From Pegoplata infirma (taxonomy: Eukaryota > Arthropoda > Insecta > Diptera > Anthomyiidae): a DNA stretch of 64,000 nt. Positions 45,941 to 57,540 of this stretch are shown here, one piece after another. Location of the stretch: the NCBI GenBank assembly GCA_963921195.1, contig OY992537.1, forward strand, positions 61,802,400-61,866,399, written 5' to 3'. A program made the position numbers and the translations under genes. Position 1 is the stretch's first letter. Every line of letters begins with the position of its first letter. A model generated the notes under the pieces. It was not told the DNA's origin, made no database searches, and was given only the letters and a program-made list of their open reading frames with translations.

Positions 45941-46921
45941 AAAAACCTTGTAAAATGACAAGAAAAGTTTGTAACTTTTGTTTTGCTACCTCCTATTCAC
46001 ACAAAAAATTATTGGCTAAAAACTTTTAATTAAATCTATTGATCAACAAAATTTAAATGAGTCAATTATTGGTTTGATCAAATTTTCATCATACCAAATT
46101 TTTTTCGCTTCAATTTATTTGAATACAATAATTCAAAAATATACTTTATAATCGGGGTTTACTTCTTCTTATTGTCGGCAACATATTGGAAAGCAAAAAT
46201 ATGAATTTCTTTAAAATTTTGTCATGAGCTTAAAACTCATTTGTTAAATCAATCATTATTTTAATTGACTTTAAATAAAAAATTTATTAAATTTGTTATC
46301 AGAATCGGAAAAGTGATTGATTGAAATAAAAATCAATTAATCACCTACAATTTGATGATTGATATAACAATTTTCTTCATCGGAGGAGTTTCAATTAAAA
46401 AATTAATTGAAACCGCGTTTTTGTTGATTGAAATTCGTTTTCCATTCTTTCTGTGTTTGACAAGAATTCCTTGTAATTTTATAAACTTTTTAACAAAAAT
46501 TTTATAATTTTACAAGATTTTTACCAATAACATTGTAAATTTATAATTTTTTGACGCGATAAAACTTACAAGAAGGTTTCATGACTTTACTAGATTTTAT
46601 GCTACCTCCAATTTTACGAGAATTCCTAGTAAAAATTACAAGCTTTTTTGTGATTTTACAAGCTTTTTACCAATAAAATTGTAAATTTACAACTTTTTTG
46701 ACGCAATAAAACTTACAAGGAATTCTCATGAATTTGCTAGATTATTTTTGTAAAAAAACCTTGGAAATTTGTAAAATTACAAAAAAAAAATGTGAAATTA
46801 CAAAAGAAAATGTAAATTTCGATCGACCATTTTTTGTTAAAAAACAAGAAAAACTGTCAAATATTGGTAAAATGGGATTACGAGACTTTTTCTAGTAAGT
46901 TGACAAGGTTTTTTTTGTGTG
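45941..46921 (-). mobile_element. TA-inserting MITE, CTTGTCAA family, interrupted
   Basis: Ends CACTCCAATAAAAAACCTTG and AAGGTTTTTTTTGTGTG with flanking TA. The body has ACTGTCAAATATTGGTAAAA and repeated TACCAATAAAATTGTAAATT units. The insertion at 45998-46455 splits the TGCTACCTCCTATTTGACAA block, which is intact in sister copies. Confidence 0.85.
45998..46455. mobile_element. MITE with CACACAAAAAATTATTGG end, nested
   Basis: Left CACACAAAAAATTATTGG, right ATTCTTTCTGTG. Comparison with intact sisters shows TT duplicated at the site. The body has TCAATTGACTTT-like and AACCGCGTTTTTGTTGATTG words. Related copies are at 44738-44902 and 56052-56546. Confidence 0.75.
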
Positions 46922-46923
46922 TA

Positions 46924-47320
46924 CACAAAAATTTTCTGATTTTTCCTTTAGACAAATTTTTAAGACTCCAAGACTTTGTTTCTTTAGAAAAATAAGCATC
47001 CACTAATAACTACGATATTTTGTTTAAAAAAGGCTTGGTAACTTTAGCAAGAGCCTGTGTCAATTGTCACAGGCTCAAGACTCTTCAGCAAAAAATTTAA
47101 TACCAAACACCACAAATGATGTAGGGCATTTAAATGACAGTCGTTAATGGAAAAACAATAAAGGCTACTCGAAACACTTGGCGGCTTAAGTCTTAAGTGG
47201 CTGCTGGCGCTTTGGAAAACTTTTTTTTGGATTTTTCCCATTTTTCCAGTTTTTAGTAACCATTTTTTCCAAACGTACCAACGACCTTTCTGCACTCCAT
47301 AAAGGGGCTTCCATACAAAG
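46924..47320. other. Interval without a recognised gene
   Basis: It contains the near-palindrome at 47051-47076. The minus-strand frame at 47044-47295 has no recognisable domain. The right part reads as an eroded CATTCCATGT-family body (CATAAAGGGGCTTCCATAC) continuing at 47878. Confidence 0.35.
47051..47076. repeat. 26-bp near-palindrome
   Basis: GAGCCTGTG and CACAGGCTC flank TCAATTGT. The inner CAATTG is itself palindromic, so only one base pair breaks the symmetry. Confidence 0.75.
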
Positions 47321-47861
47321 TAAAGATGGGCGGGTGGGTGATTTTTGACTCACACTCACTCACGCTCACGACAGGAATTTTTGAATCACGCACACTCACT
47401 CACGAGCATATTTTTTCTACTCACACTCACTTACAATCACGTGAGTCTCACTCGCACGTGAGCCTCACTCGCACTCACGTTGACTCACACTCACGAAACT
47501 CTTATTTATACAAAAAAAAATTTAAAACTAAAATTTCAAAAATCTTTTAAAATTTTCAGCAAAATTTAAAGTACAGCGAAATTTTTAATTTTTTTTGGGG
47601 TTTCCGGGACGAAATCTTAAGTTAAGCTAAATTTTACAACTTTTTTGTTGCTTTTTTGGAATAAAAGGAAATGTGAAGAAAAAATAAATCACGCGAAAAA
47701 ATCGACTCACGCACACTCACTCACGCAAAAATCTTACTCACTCACGCAATTTTTTTCTCTACTCACACTCACTCACAATCACGTGAGTAAAATTGAATTC
47801 AGTCACACTCACGTGTGAATCATGGGAATTACGCTCTAATCTGCTCATGTGCCCATCTCCA
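47321..47861. mobile_element. hAT MITE rich in CACTCAC, 8-bp duplication
   Basis: Ends TAAAGATGGGC and GCCCATCTCCA, with exact ATACAAAG duplications (47313-47320, 47862-47869). ACTCACACTCACTCACG, CACGAGCATATTTTTTCTAC and AATCACGTGAGT words recur, so both halves resemble each other. No transposase is present. A half copy lies at 31987. Confidence 0.93.
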
Positions 47862-47877
47862 ATACAAAGTTATATTA

Positions 47878-48115
47878 TTTAAAATTTGACCCTTCTGCTC
47901 TGACTGCCCTAACAGTGCCCCTAGAGAATTCAAATGTATGACCGACCCAAAATATTTTTTCAATTCAAATATTTTCTTAGAATATACCAACCCTCAATCT
48001 TCAACATTTAAAAGGGTCCCCATACATTTTATTTTTTTATAAATTTGTTATATTAAATCAGCTCCTACACCTTCAATGGTGGTTCCTAGAGGGATGTAAT
48101 GCGAGACTGACCCCC
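47878..48115 (-). mobile_element. Body fragment of the CATTCCATGT family
   Basis: CTGACTGCCCTAACAGTGCC, TATGACCGACCCA, AATCAGCTCCTACACC and CAATGGTGGTTCCTAGAGGG are the complement of the body at 60440-60660. No ends remain, and the hAT MITE was inserted in its left part. Confidence 0.7.
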
Positions 48116-48129
48116 ATTAATTTTTAAAC

Positions 48130-49193
48130 TCAAACATTTTAAAGTTTTTAATGAAAAAAAATTTTTGATAAAAAAAATATATTTGATAAAAATAAAATAT
48201 TAGACGAAAAAAAAATTTATGAAAAAAAATATTGTTAAAAAAAAATATTGATGAAAAAACTATTGATGGAAAAAATATTGATGAAAAAACTATTGATGGA
48301 AAAAATATTGATGAAAAAAAAAATGTTGATGAAAAAATAAAATATTGATAAAAAAAAAAATATTGATGAAAAAAAAAATATTGATAAAAAAAAAATATTG
48401 ATAAAAAAAATATATTTGATGATAAAAAATTATGAAAAAAATGTTGATGAAAAAGAAAATTGATGACAAAAAAATGTTGATGAAAAATAATGATGAAAAA
48501 ATATTGATGAAAACAATATTGATGAAAAAAAAATATTGATGAAAAGAAATATTAATGAAAAAAAAAATATTGATGAAAAAAAATATTGATGAAAAAAGTA
48601 TTGACGAAAAAAAATATTGATGAAAAAAAACATATTAATGAAAAAAAAAAAAAAAATATTAATGAAAAAAAATATTGATGAAAAGAAAATTTTGATGAAA
48701 AAAAAAAATATGGATGAAAACAAAATTGATGAAAAAAAAATTGATTAAAAAAATATTGATGTAAAAAAATTTATAAAAAATAAATATTGATGAAAAAATA
48801 TTTATGGAAAACAAATTGATGGCAAAAAATATTGACGAAAAAAAATATTAATGAAAAAAAAAAATGTTGATGAAAACAAAATTGATTAAAAAAATATTGG
48901 TTAAAAAAATATAGATTAAAATAAATATTGATGAAAAAAAAAAAAAAAAATATGAAAAATAATTATGTTACGTTTTGTTCACCAGCTGGTGAATATTTTT
49001 TATTCACCACAAGGTGAATTATTATCCAAGTTACAAACCGAAGTTACTAAAATTGTTGGTCTTAAGAAAATGAAAACAGTAATTCTTATTTTCCTTTTTG
49101 TTAATCGTTAGCTTATATAGTCAAACTGAGGTGGCGTCCTGCAACCTTTTTAAAATTACAAACCAGCCTAAAAACATTATCATGTTAAATGGT
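48130..49193 (-). mobile_element. Poly-T/CATCA array element, copy 2
   Basis: The right end CCTAAAAACATTATCATG and TTAAA matches 30794 in complement. The paired dyads TTCACCAGCTGGTGAA (48978-48993) and ATTCACCACAAGGTGAAT (49002-49019) are conserved. To the left lies an irregular array of ATTGATGAAAAAA units (48230-48950). Frames in it are Phe/Ile-rich low complexity. Confidence 0.75.
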
Positions 49194-49199
49194 TTTTCA

Positions 49200-49640
49200 A
49201 AGTGTATTATTGATCAGTGATCGATTACCGATGTCCGTCTGTCAGTCTGTGGAAGACACGATACAGTTCAATATAAAAGATCTAAGCTCTTGTAATTTGG
49301 TGCCAAAATGGTTTATGTTCATAGGCTTAGGTTAAGTGTGGAGATGGGCCAAATCGGACTAAGGGAAAAAACTTCCCCTTGAAAAACTTAAATAACCTCT
49401 AATAACTCCATTTTTTTCAAGGTTTTTTTATGCTATTATTAATTAAATTAAATATTTTTTTTTTTTTGTCAAAAGAAGTTTGACATCCTCACTTAAACCC
49501 AGGGGATTAGAAAATGTCGTTTTGTTGTCCCGCCCCCTTTTGTGGGCGTGGATAGGAAAATTTATTTAAATAATGACAAAACCGTATTACGTTAATGCAG
49601 AAGGCATAATAAATGAACGTGTAAACATTTAGCGCGAGAA
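49200..49640 (-). mobile_element. mini-me/DINE-1-like element, subfamily II
   Basis: TATTATTGATCAGTGATCGA, CGATGTCCGTCTGTCAGTCT, CACGATACAGTTCAATATAA, a CCAAATCGGACTAAGGG word and CCCGCCCCCTTTTGTGGGCG follow the subfamily order. Confidence 0.8.
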
Positions 49641-49682
49641 AGAAAGTGTACCCCAATGAAACCTTACAAACCTAAACATTTA

Positions 49683-50278
49683 CATTCTTATATAGCTTTG
49701 TATGGGCTATCGAATTATTTTTATTTTGGACAATTTTCAGAACCCGTTCTGCAATGTTCCACTTTTTAAAATAGTAAATTTATCGAAAATCTGGCCATTT
49801 TTTTTTTTAAAATTTTTTTTTTTTAAGTTTAGATGTTTGTCCATCCACACAAAAAAATTCAGAAACGCGCTCTTCGTTTTTTTTCGAGAAAATCGCATTT
49901 GAATTTTAAATTTCATAACAATTTAGTAGTTTGCTTGTATTTTCTTGATTCAACAGAGCGTATGAGTAATATTTATGCAATTAATAATACTCATTCGCAA
50001 CTTTAAAAGAAGAAAATACCAGCAAATTACAAAATTGTTATGAAATTTAAAATTCAAATGCAATTTTCTCGAAAAAAACGAAGAACGTGTTTCTGAATTT
50101 TTTTGTGTGGATGGACAATCATCTAAACTTTAAAGAAAAAATTAAAAAAAAGTGGCCGGATTTTTGATAAATTGACTTTTTTAAATAGTGGAAAATTTCA
50201 GAACGGGTTCTGAAAATTAAAAAAAAAAAAAAATTTAATCGATAGCCCATACAAAACCATATTATAATGTAAATTTTT
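49683..50278. mobile_element. Foldback element
   Basis: TATGGGCTATCG and CGATAGCCCATA, then CAGAACCCGTTCTG and CAGAACGGGTTCTG, and GTCCATCCACACAAAAAAAT with its complement pair over about 260 bases per arm. A CATTCCATGT-like right end (GAGGAATGCCTCATA) lies further right at 50496-50510. Confidence 0.75.
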
Positions 50279-50519
50279 GAGATTGTGGTGCATTCCGTTT
50301 TAATGTGATAAATATTTAATCAAGGCAACTCGCCACAAATTTGACCATTTTTTCAATATTTGACCATGCCTCCTAAGCCCAGTTTTTGAAAATTTAAAAA
50401 ACCAAAAACGCAATTTTCTTAGTTTCATATAGGGCTATCCAAACAACCTATTCAGAAATTTATGGGAAACATGTTTTTTTGTAGCGGGACATTTGGTGAG
50501 GAATGCCTCATATGTATGT

Positions 50520-51260
50520 AATTAGTACATGCTGAAAATAATTGTTTTATAAGGAATACATTTTAATAGAAAATGCTGACAAAATAATGAGGAAAGACGA
50601 ACGGACATGGTCAACAGGGCGGTAATTATTTCTCACATTTCAAATCATGTTTCTTTTGGGAGACTCGATATATAGAGCGAATTAAAAAACTTCAGTTGTT
50701 GTTTTACTTCAAATAATGTTAACCCTTAAAACCACTACTACGCATTATTGTTAATTTTTCAGACAAAATTGTTTCAGTGTAGCCTTATCACTTAACTGGC
50801 AGCTATTATTAATTACCACCTTATTAGAAGGCATCCCTCCATATCTCCCTCTCTATATTAACCATTTTATTTGCCATTTTTTTGTGTTAAGGATACAGAT
50901 GTGTGTGTCTGTGTTTGTTCCTGCTGGGTGTAGATTTTGGTTTACACATTGTCCAGACACCAAATAACCTTCACTCTATACTAGTACGATGTTTGTTGCT
51001 CGGTTACAATTCAGTGGTTTTTTCTATATGTATTTTTTTTTTTTTGAGGTTGGGGAATATGTTGGCTTTCAGCTATATTCACGGATAGAACACACATTTA
51101 CGATGTAAGTGGTTGATTGTGTGGTTTGTGTTAGGAAATTTAATGTTTAAACATTTACTGAAAATGTAGGACGTTAATGAAAAGGAAATTATATTACAAG
51201 AAAAAAAAATGTTTTACATTTTTTTAAAGTGAATTTTACACAAATTTTACGAAAGCTGTT
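50520..51260. other. Interval with little repeat signal and no gene
   Basis: 50640-51130 is one of the few stretches that does not resemble anything else in the window and may be ancestral unique sequence. A 61-codon frame at 50903-51088 has no recognisable feature and is preceded by TGTGTGTCTGTG simple sequence. Confidence 0.35.
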
Positions 51261-51261
51261 T

Positions 51262-53207
51262 TTATACCCTCCACTTATAAGAAATGGGCTCTAAGTGATT
51301 GTCCTACAATTGTGTGTACAGTAGGGTGAAGCAAATTTAGCTTTTTTTGAATTACGAAAACGCCGGGGTCGAAAAAGTTGCCTTTTAGGGTCGATATTAA
51401 CACAAAAAAAATATTGAACCTGTAGAACAATGGCTTTGGGTTCTTGAAAATCGAAAAATTCCGAACAAAGTGAAAAAAAAAATATTTTGAACTTTTTTGT
51501 TGCTTAAAACATTAGTTTATATTCGGAGAGTAGTGAAAAAGTGTTAATCTAACAAAAATTTCTTCAAAAATAACTTTTTTTAAATTAATTTTAAATTGCA
51601 TCAAGTGCAAAACAATAATTGAAAATATATGTTACATCTTCTCAACCCTGAGCTAATATTACGTTATATTTTCAGCAAAAAACTTATTAAAAATATATTT
51701 TTTTGCAAAACAAGGAAAAAAAAAAAAATAAACAATTATTTTAAGCAAAAAAAAAAGATCATACATTTTTTATTGCTTTGTTCGGAACTTTCAAGTCAAA
51801 ATATCAACCCAAGCCAATATTTTTGTATATTAATTTCGACCCTAAAAGGCAACTTTTGGAACCCTGCGTTTTCGAAATTCGAAAAGGCAACACTCTACCC
51901 AAATGTACATTAGGGTGGAGCCTATTTGGCAAAATCGGCTAATGGCATTTCACTTCTCTTTATTTTAAACTTCAAAAATCGTTACCACGAAAACCCTAGC
52001 TGATCCTGTTTTCGAGTTAAAGATAAATAATTACACTGTGAAATATAATATATATGTTTACAAAAACATCCCTGTGAAATATCCAAATGATTCTTATAGA
52101 TTTTGGTCTCCTGAATCCAAATCTGCCATCCATCCATTTTTTTTGTAGCACGTACCGTTTTTGAATTATCCGCTGTTAAAAAGTAAAAAAAAAACAATAA
52201 CTTCGTGCTTTTGGTGGTCCACTGTTACAGATTCTTCCAAAAACAGGACTTGATTTGATATAAAAAGGAGCTCCTGGTTCAAAAACTGCAATCCAAATTT
52301 TTCTAGCATGTTCCGTTTTCGAGATATTCGTGTTTGAAAATTTTTCTACCCGAAAATTTTGAACGCGAATATCTCGAAAACGGAATATGCTTTTAAATTG
52401 GAATGGAGTTTCGGAATCAGGAGGTCAAATTTATATGAAATCAAGTCAAGTGGACTCTTAAAAGTGTGAAATTATTGCTTTTGTGGCTTTTTAACAGCGA
52501 ATATCTTAAAAACGGTACGTGCTAGAAAAAATTGCATGGCAGATTTGGATTCAGGAGAGTAAAACCTATAAGAATGTATTGCATATTTCACTGGGAGGTT
52601 TTTGTTGTCGAACAGTGTAATTATTAAGCCATATCTCGAAAACAGGATACGCTAGAATTTATGTGATAACGATTTTTAAAGTTTAAAATAAAGAGGAGTG
52701 AAATGCCATTAGCCGATTTTGTTATTTTAACACAACTTAAACTTGCTTGAAGAGGGGTCATGGGTTCCTACCTTGGCGTCTGCTTTCTGTTAAAACTTTT
52801 CACATATAGAGTTTAATTGACTATTAACAGAATAAATTTGACATTACAAGTTTTCTGATGATTATAATAAATGGATTATATGAAACTAGAAAAAAGAATG
52901 TCTTAAATGTTTAGAAAAATTTAATTTTTCTTTCACACCTTTCTCAATTCCAAGAATAACATGATTCAAAAATTATAATACATAATTATAATTTCAGCCT
53001 GAGCTCAACTATCTTTACAGAAACAAAAATTTGAAAGGAACCCAAAGTCATTGTCTTACAGGTCCAACATTTTTGTGTGTAATATCTACCCTAAAAGGCA
53101 ACTTTCCTGACACCGATGTATTCAAAATTCGAAAAAAGCTAAATTTGCTCCACCCTACAGTACATGAATTCGGCCAAGTTAAATTTAAAATTTCTAATTG
53201 TTTTTAT
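51262..53207 (-). mobile_element. mini-me/DINE-1-like ends around a foldback cluster
   Basis: ATACCCTCCACTTATAAGAA at the left and GAATTCGGCCAAGTTAAATT at the right are the two ends of a minus-strand mini-me. The interior is occupied by TAGGGTG elements. Confidence 0.65.
51319..53160. mobile_element. TAGGGTG(G/A)AGC foldback cluster, TA target
   Basis: CAGTAGGGTGAAGCAAATTT at the left and AAATTTGCTCCACCCTACAG at the right are flanked by TA. 51319-51900 is a foldback of its own (CCTTTTAGGGTCGATATTAA with the TTAATTTCGACCCTAAAAGG arm), and 51911-52735 is another with CTAATGGCATTTCACT and AGTGAAATGCCATTAG arms. GAATATCTCGAAAACGGAA words repeat inside. Confidence 0.72.
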
Positions 53208-53338
53208 TTTATTTTTTAAAACAAATGGAAATAATATTCCAACCAAAAATAAAAATCATGAGTTTAAAAAACTTTATTTAAAAAAAATATTAATTCTTTG
53301 AAATCTGAAATTTTTATTTTCTGATATACAGTCGAACC

Positions 53339-53625
53339 CGGTTATAACGAACTCCGGGGGACCAGTCAAAATAGTTCGTTATAAGCGAAGTTGGCTATAA
53401 GCGGGGTATGTTTTTTATCAACCTAGTTTTATATCCAAAAAATAGATCCAATTTTGTTAAATTTGATGTTTTTTCGTAAATAAACTACTTATTGAGAAGA
53501 AATTATTAAAAATATATTTTATCGAAATTATAATATAAACCAAAAAATTCTAACCTTTTGTTAGTTTGAAAAACATGATTGCCACACATTAAGAAATATT
53601 TATGGGAGTTCGTTATAAAAAGATA
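53339..53625. mobile_element. pogo/Tigger-like MITE, left end
   Basis: CAGTCGAACCCGGTTATAAC after TA, followed by GAACTCCGGGGGACC, TTCGTTATAAGCGAAGTTGG and CTATAAGCGGGG, is the classic end type of pogo/Tigger DNA transposons. GGAGTTCGTTATAAA near 53606 is probably the inner part of the opposite end; the terminal bases are lost. Confidence 0.65.
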
Positions 53626-53629
53626 AATA

Positions 53630-54285
53630 TACATGAAATTATGTTCGTGGGACTATGAATTTTAAATTAAATTTTGATTTTCTAACTTTAAATTTGTATT
53701 ACATAAGTACTCCTGATATTTGAAAATCGAAAAAAAAGTGCCAGTCTAATGTTACATATTTTTTGTTATTTAACATATGTGGTTCATGTCTTGGCTAGAT
53801 AACCTAACATAAAGCTTTTTTTTTTATAAGTAAGTTAATATCTGGCAGTGTTGCCAGAAAAAAAAATGTTCCCTTAATGGAGATTTCACCGAAAGGTTTT
53901 CGTGGGGTGGGATTAGGAGATTTCAATATGTGGACATTTTTTTTTTTATTTTGGAAAGGCCTGCGAAATCAGTCCAGTGCACTATAGGGAATTTATAAGG
54001 AATTTTGGTCAAAGTCCATTTTTGATGTGTTCAAAAAAACTTTTTTTCGATGTTATTATAAAGTAAACTATATAAAAGTTGTTCACCAAACTTTTTTACC
54101 ACTAGTACGGAGACCTCCAAAATCAAATTTTATTTTAAATTTTTTTGTTTAATTAATTTTTTTCTTCTTTAAACCAAATATATTTTTGGACTGCTACTTT
54201 TTTTGCTTATGTTTGCATACTTCCATATCTCTTTCAGGTATTGAGAAACTCTTTGTTAGTAAGACGTATTTATCCGTTAAGCCAT
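53630..54285. other. Interval without a gene
   Basis: Nothing is recognised. Confidence 0.35.
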
Positions 54286-54289
54286 GCGG

Positions 54290-54720
54290 CTCCATAGAGA
54301 AAAGATATTTAGTGATGTCCGTCCGACAGTCTGTCGGTTTGGCTGTCTGGGGAAAGCACGATGCTGTCTAAACCAAAAGAGCTAGCTACCTTATGCTGGG
54401 CACGAATATGTCTTATGATCTCGTGCTGATCAAGTTCGTAAATGGGCAAAATCGGACCATGTGGAAAAAAGCTCGCCTTTGAAGAACTAAACCTACCTAT
54501 GGGAAACCCATAAATTTTACAGTTTTTACATTTGCTTAAAAATAAAAAAAAAAATACCCCAAAATAAGTTTAAAGTCCAGCACTCTTACCAAAGGGACTT
54601 CGAAAATTATTTTTTGCCCGCCCCTTTTTGTGGGCGTGGTTGTAATAAATAATGACAAAATTATATTACAAAATAACATTAAAAACGCGAATTATTAGGT
54701 CCGATCATGCCAATTTTTTA
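54290..54720 (-). mobile_element. mini-me/DINE-1-like element, subfamily II
   Basis: AGTGATGTCCGTCCGACAGT, GTCTGTCGGTTTGGCTGTCT, AAAATCGGACCATG, GAAGAACTAAACCTACCTAT and CCCGCCCCTTTTTGTGGGCG appear in order. Confidence 0.8.
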
Positions 54721-54722
54721 TA

Positions 54723-55614
54723 CACTCAAAAAAAAAAAACTGTAAAGTTAGCAAAAAAAGCTTGTAAACCTACAAGAAAATTTGCTGATTTTGAGCCCAC
54801 AAATTTTTTGGTAAAGTTAGCAAAAACGTTTTGCTAAAAATTAGTTAACTGAAATTTTTTTTTATTTCAACTTAGTTCATACACATTTGAGGACCCCATT
54901 GGGATCGGACCCGATAGGTCCAGACCCCGATGGGCCTAGACCTACTTGGGTTCCTTAAAAATCGTCATAGTTTTTGATCCAAAATTAGTGTCCGTTTCGC
55001 TCTACCTTGCTTAGTTTTTGAGATACGTCATTTTAGGGGACCACCGGGGTTTTGAGAATTACAAAACTCGATAACTTCAAAAATATTACTCGGAGAGCTT
55101 TTGATTATTTTGCGGTCTTGTTCTACTTGTTGAGAGCTACAAAAATGCTTTTCGACTTTTTGTTGTGTCGGCATTATTTACCGAGATATGAGCATTTTAA
55201 AATTTTCGGGAATGCTAACTTTTTTGGATCCAAAGTTAGGACCCATTAGGGTCCACACATGTGAAGACCACCCGCGAAAGTAGGGAGATTCTAAGAACCA
55301 AAAATGCCCTCCATTTTGCTCTATCTGGCTTAGTTTCCGAGATAGCGCCATTTTAAGTTTTCTGAAAATAAAAAAAAATTTACCATTTATTTTTGCTAAT
55401 GTTAGCAAAAAATCTTGTAAAAATGTTGTCAACTCAATTTCAAATTTAGCAAAAGAAATTAGTTCAAAGTTTGTTTAAAATTGCTAATGTGCTAAATGAA
55501 GTTGACAAGAATTTTTTGCTAACATACTAATCTCAACTAAAAATTTGCTGAAAGTTAGCTAACTAGCATTAGCAAAAAAAAATTAGTAAATCTACTAACG
55601 TATTTTTTTGAGTG
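54723..55614. mobile_element. TA-inserting MITE, GTTAGCAAAA type
   Basis: Ends CACTCAAAAAAA and TTTTTTTGAGTG with flanking TA. Its outer zones repeat GTTAGCAAAAA/TTTTTGCTAA words. The core (54885-55370) has two direct copies of a unit with GCTCTACCTTGCTTAGTTTT and GAGATA.CG.CATTTTA.G and is GC-richer than its surroundings, so it may be a further insertion. Confidence 0.75.
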
Positions 55615-56051
55615 TACAGAGCCTTAAAACTAACCGCCAAATAATCTTGCCAAATTTCGAGTCAATATCCCAGTTTTTAGGGTTTTGGCCAGAAAATACC
55701 AGGAAATTCCCTATTATATGAATTGTAATACAATAGTAAGCTGCCTTTAAGTCGCATGTACTGATAAAAAATCCGTGTACTGATTTGTACTAATTTAAAA
55801 TATGTACTGGTTGTACTGATTTTTGACCATTTTAACACAAAAAAATTATTTTATTTAAAAATTCTGTCCAAAAACAATGATTTTCATAAGCGCATCTAAA
55901 TTTTCTGTTCCAAATAAGTGGTTCCAGATCGTGTTATCCTTAAAATTCCTGAATCAATAATTTTAGTTTGAATTTGTCACAAAAACAATCGGTTTTAATC
56001 GGTTTTTAAGGCAAGTTGTTTTTTGAACAATTATTTTTCATTGAAAATGTT
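55615..56051. other. Interval without a gene
   Basis: GTACTGAT repeats at about 55758-55830; nothing else is recognised. Confidence 0.35.
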
Positions 56052-56546
56052 TTTAGAAAGAATTAAAAACGAATTTCAATCACGAAAAACTCGGTTTTAA
56101 TCAATTTTTTGATGAAACTACTTCAATAAATAAAATCATAATAAAAATCACTAAATTAATGTCTTAATTAAAATTAATTGAATATATTTTCAATCAAACA
56201 TTTTTCGATTTTAATCAAAAACTTTATAAAATTTTTTATTTGTAATCAATCAAAATAATGATTGATTTAACGAATGAATTGTAAGCTTATGACAAAATTA
56301 TAAAGAAATTCATATTTTTTGATTTCAAATATGTTGCCAACAATAAAAAAAAGTAAACCCCAATTATATTGTATATTTTTAAATAAATTCAAATAAGTTA
56401 AAGCGAAACCAAATCCGGTATGTTGAAAATTTGTAATTTGATAGTTGAAGATAATACCAAAAATGTTGATCAAAACAATAATTACCTTTAAATTTTGTTG
56501 TTCAATAGATTTAATTGAAATTTTTTAGACAATAATTCTTTGTGTG
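56052..56546 (-). mobile_element. MITE (AAGAATT family), second long copy
   Basis: The right end ACAATAATTCTTTGTGTG is the complement of the left end of 45998. AATGTTGATCAAAACAATAA and CAATCAAAATAATGATTGAT-type words are shared. The left end is degraded. Confidence 0.7.
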
Positions 56547-56804
56547 AAGAGATTTCAAAGCTAAACGTAAAAAGTCATTAATACTAAGGGATCTTTATAA
56601 GATATAAGTCTTCGGAAGCTCATTTTTAAAAACTGCACTCAAAGCTATCGGAATGAAGTTGTTTGAGGTAACTACATTTTCTTCAAAATAACTACAACAA
56701 TTTATGTCAGTTATTTTTTCAATCGTAGTATTTTTTAGTATTTAGAGATATGTCATTTAAATGCAATACGCTACTTGTAGTATAGTTTTATATATTTGCT
56801 AAAT

Positions 56805-56992
56805 AGTCTTGACAATGAAATCTGACAAATTCGGAAACTCATGTCGGTTAAGTCTTGCAAAAATTACCAACATAAAAAAACTTAAAACAGAAAAATAATT
56901 TTCTGGAGAATTTTTCTATGAGAACATCATAGTTTTAATAAAGAAAGTAAAAATTACCTCGAGCTAGAACAAACCTACTCAAAATATGTTTT
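56805..56992 (+). mobile_element. Penelope-like fragment with eroded hammerhead motif
   Basis: TAGTCTTGACAATGAAATCT, GACAAATTCGGAAACTCATG and TCGG correspond to 13538-13582, then AAGTCTTGCAAAAATTACCA and CCTCGAGCTAGAAC. Stem II and stem III are both broken here, so this copy cannot fold as a ribozyme. Confidence 0.65.
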
Positions 56993-57535
56993 TTTAAGAA
57001 TATTAAAATATAAACCAACTTGTCAATTTTTAAGTACACACAGATTATGTTTTAAAATTTCAAACTAAATCTTAAAACCAATAAATTTAAAATACTGAGA
57101 GTATTTGCATACATATGTATATCTAAATTTTTTATGCATATGTATTATATATTTTGTATAGAGTCTATTTTACTCTTTGGAAGTCATGATTTTTTTACGA
57201 GGTGCTAATTGAATGTCCGCAATTGGTTTTAAATGCAAATAAACAACAAGTAGTTTATTTTTTTTTGTTTTTTGCTGCTGTAGAATTTTTTTTATATTAA
57301 AAACGAAACTGAACAAGTGCATAAAATATAAATTAAAATTGTAAAAAAATAAACAATAAAGATAAATATCGGAAAATAACAATTAAAAAAGTAGTTAATA
57401 AAACAAATTAGGAAAAAAATTATATGAAAAAAAAAAAATAATAAATATTACATTAATAAATAAATTTTATTGGCCACACGCATTTTTAGAAAATTTAAAT
57501 TAATTGTTTTACAATTTAAACTAATTGTACATTAG
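56993..57535. other. AT-rich interval without a gene
   Basis: Nothing is recognised. Confidence 0.35.
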
Positions 57536-57540
57536 CCAGT

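Noticed and set aside
47044..47295. 83-codon minus-strand frame as a gene
   Set aside because: No domain, signal or conserved neighbour. It crosses the 47051-47076 near-palindrome and an eroded repeat.
48430..48723. 97-codon frame rich in Phe, Ile and Ser
   Set aside because: It is the complement of the GATGAAAAA simple-sequence array, and the residue pattern follows the repeat. The same applies to frames at 58105-58811.
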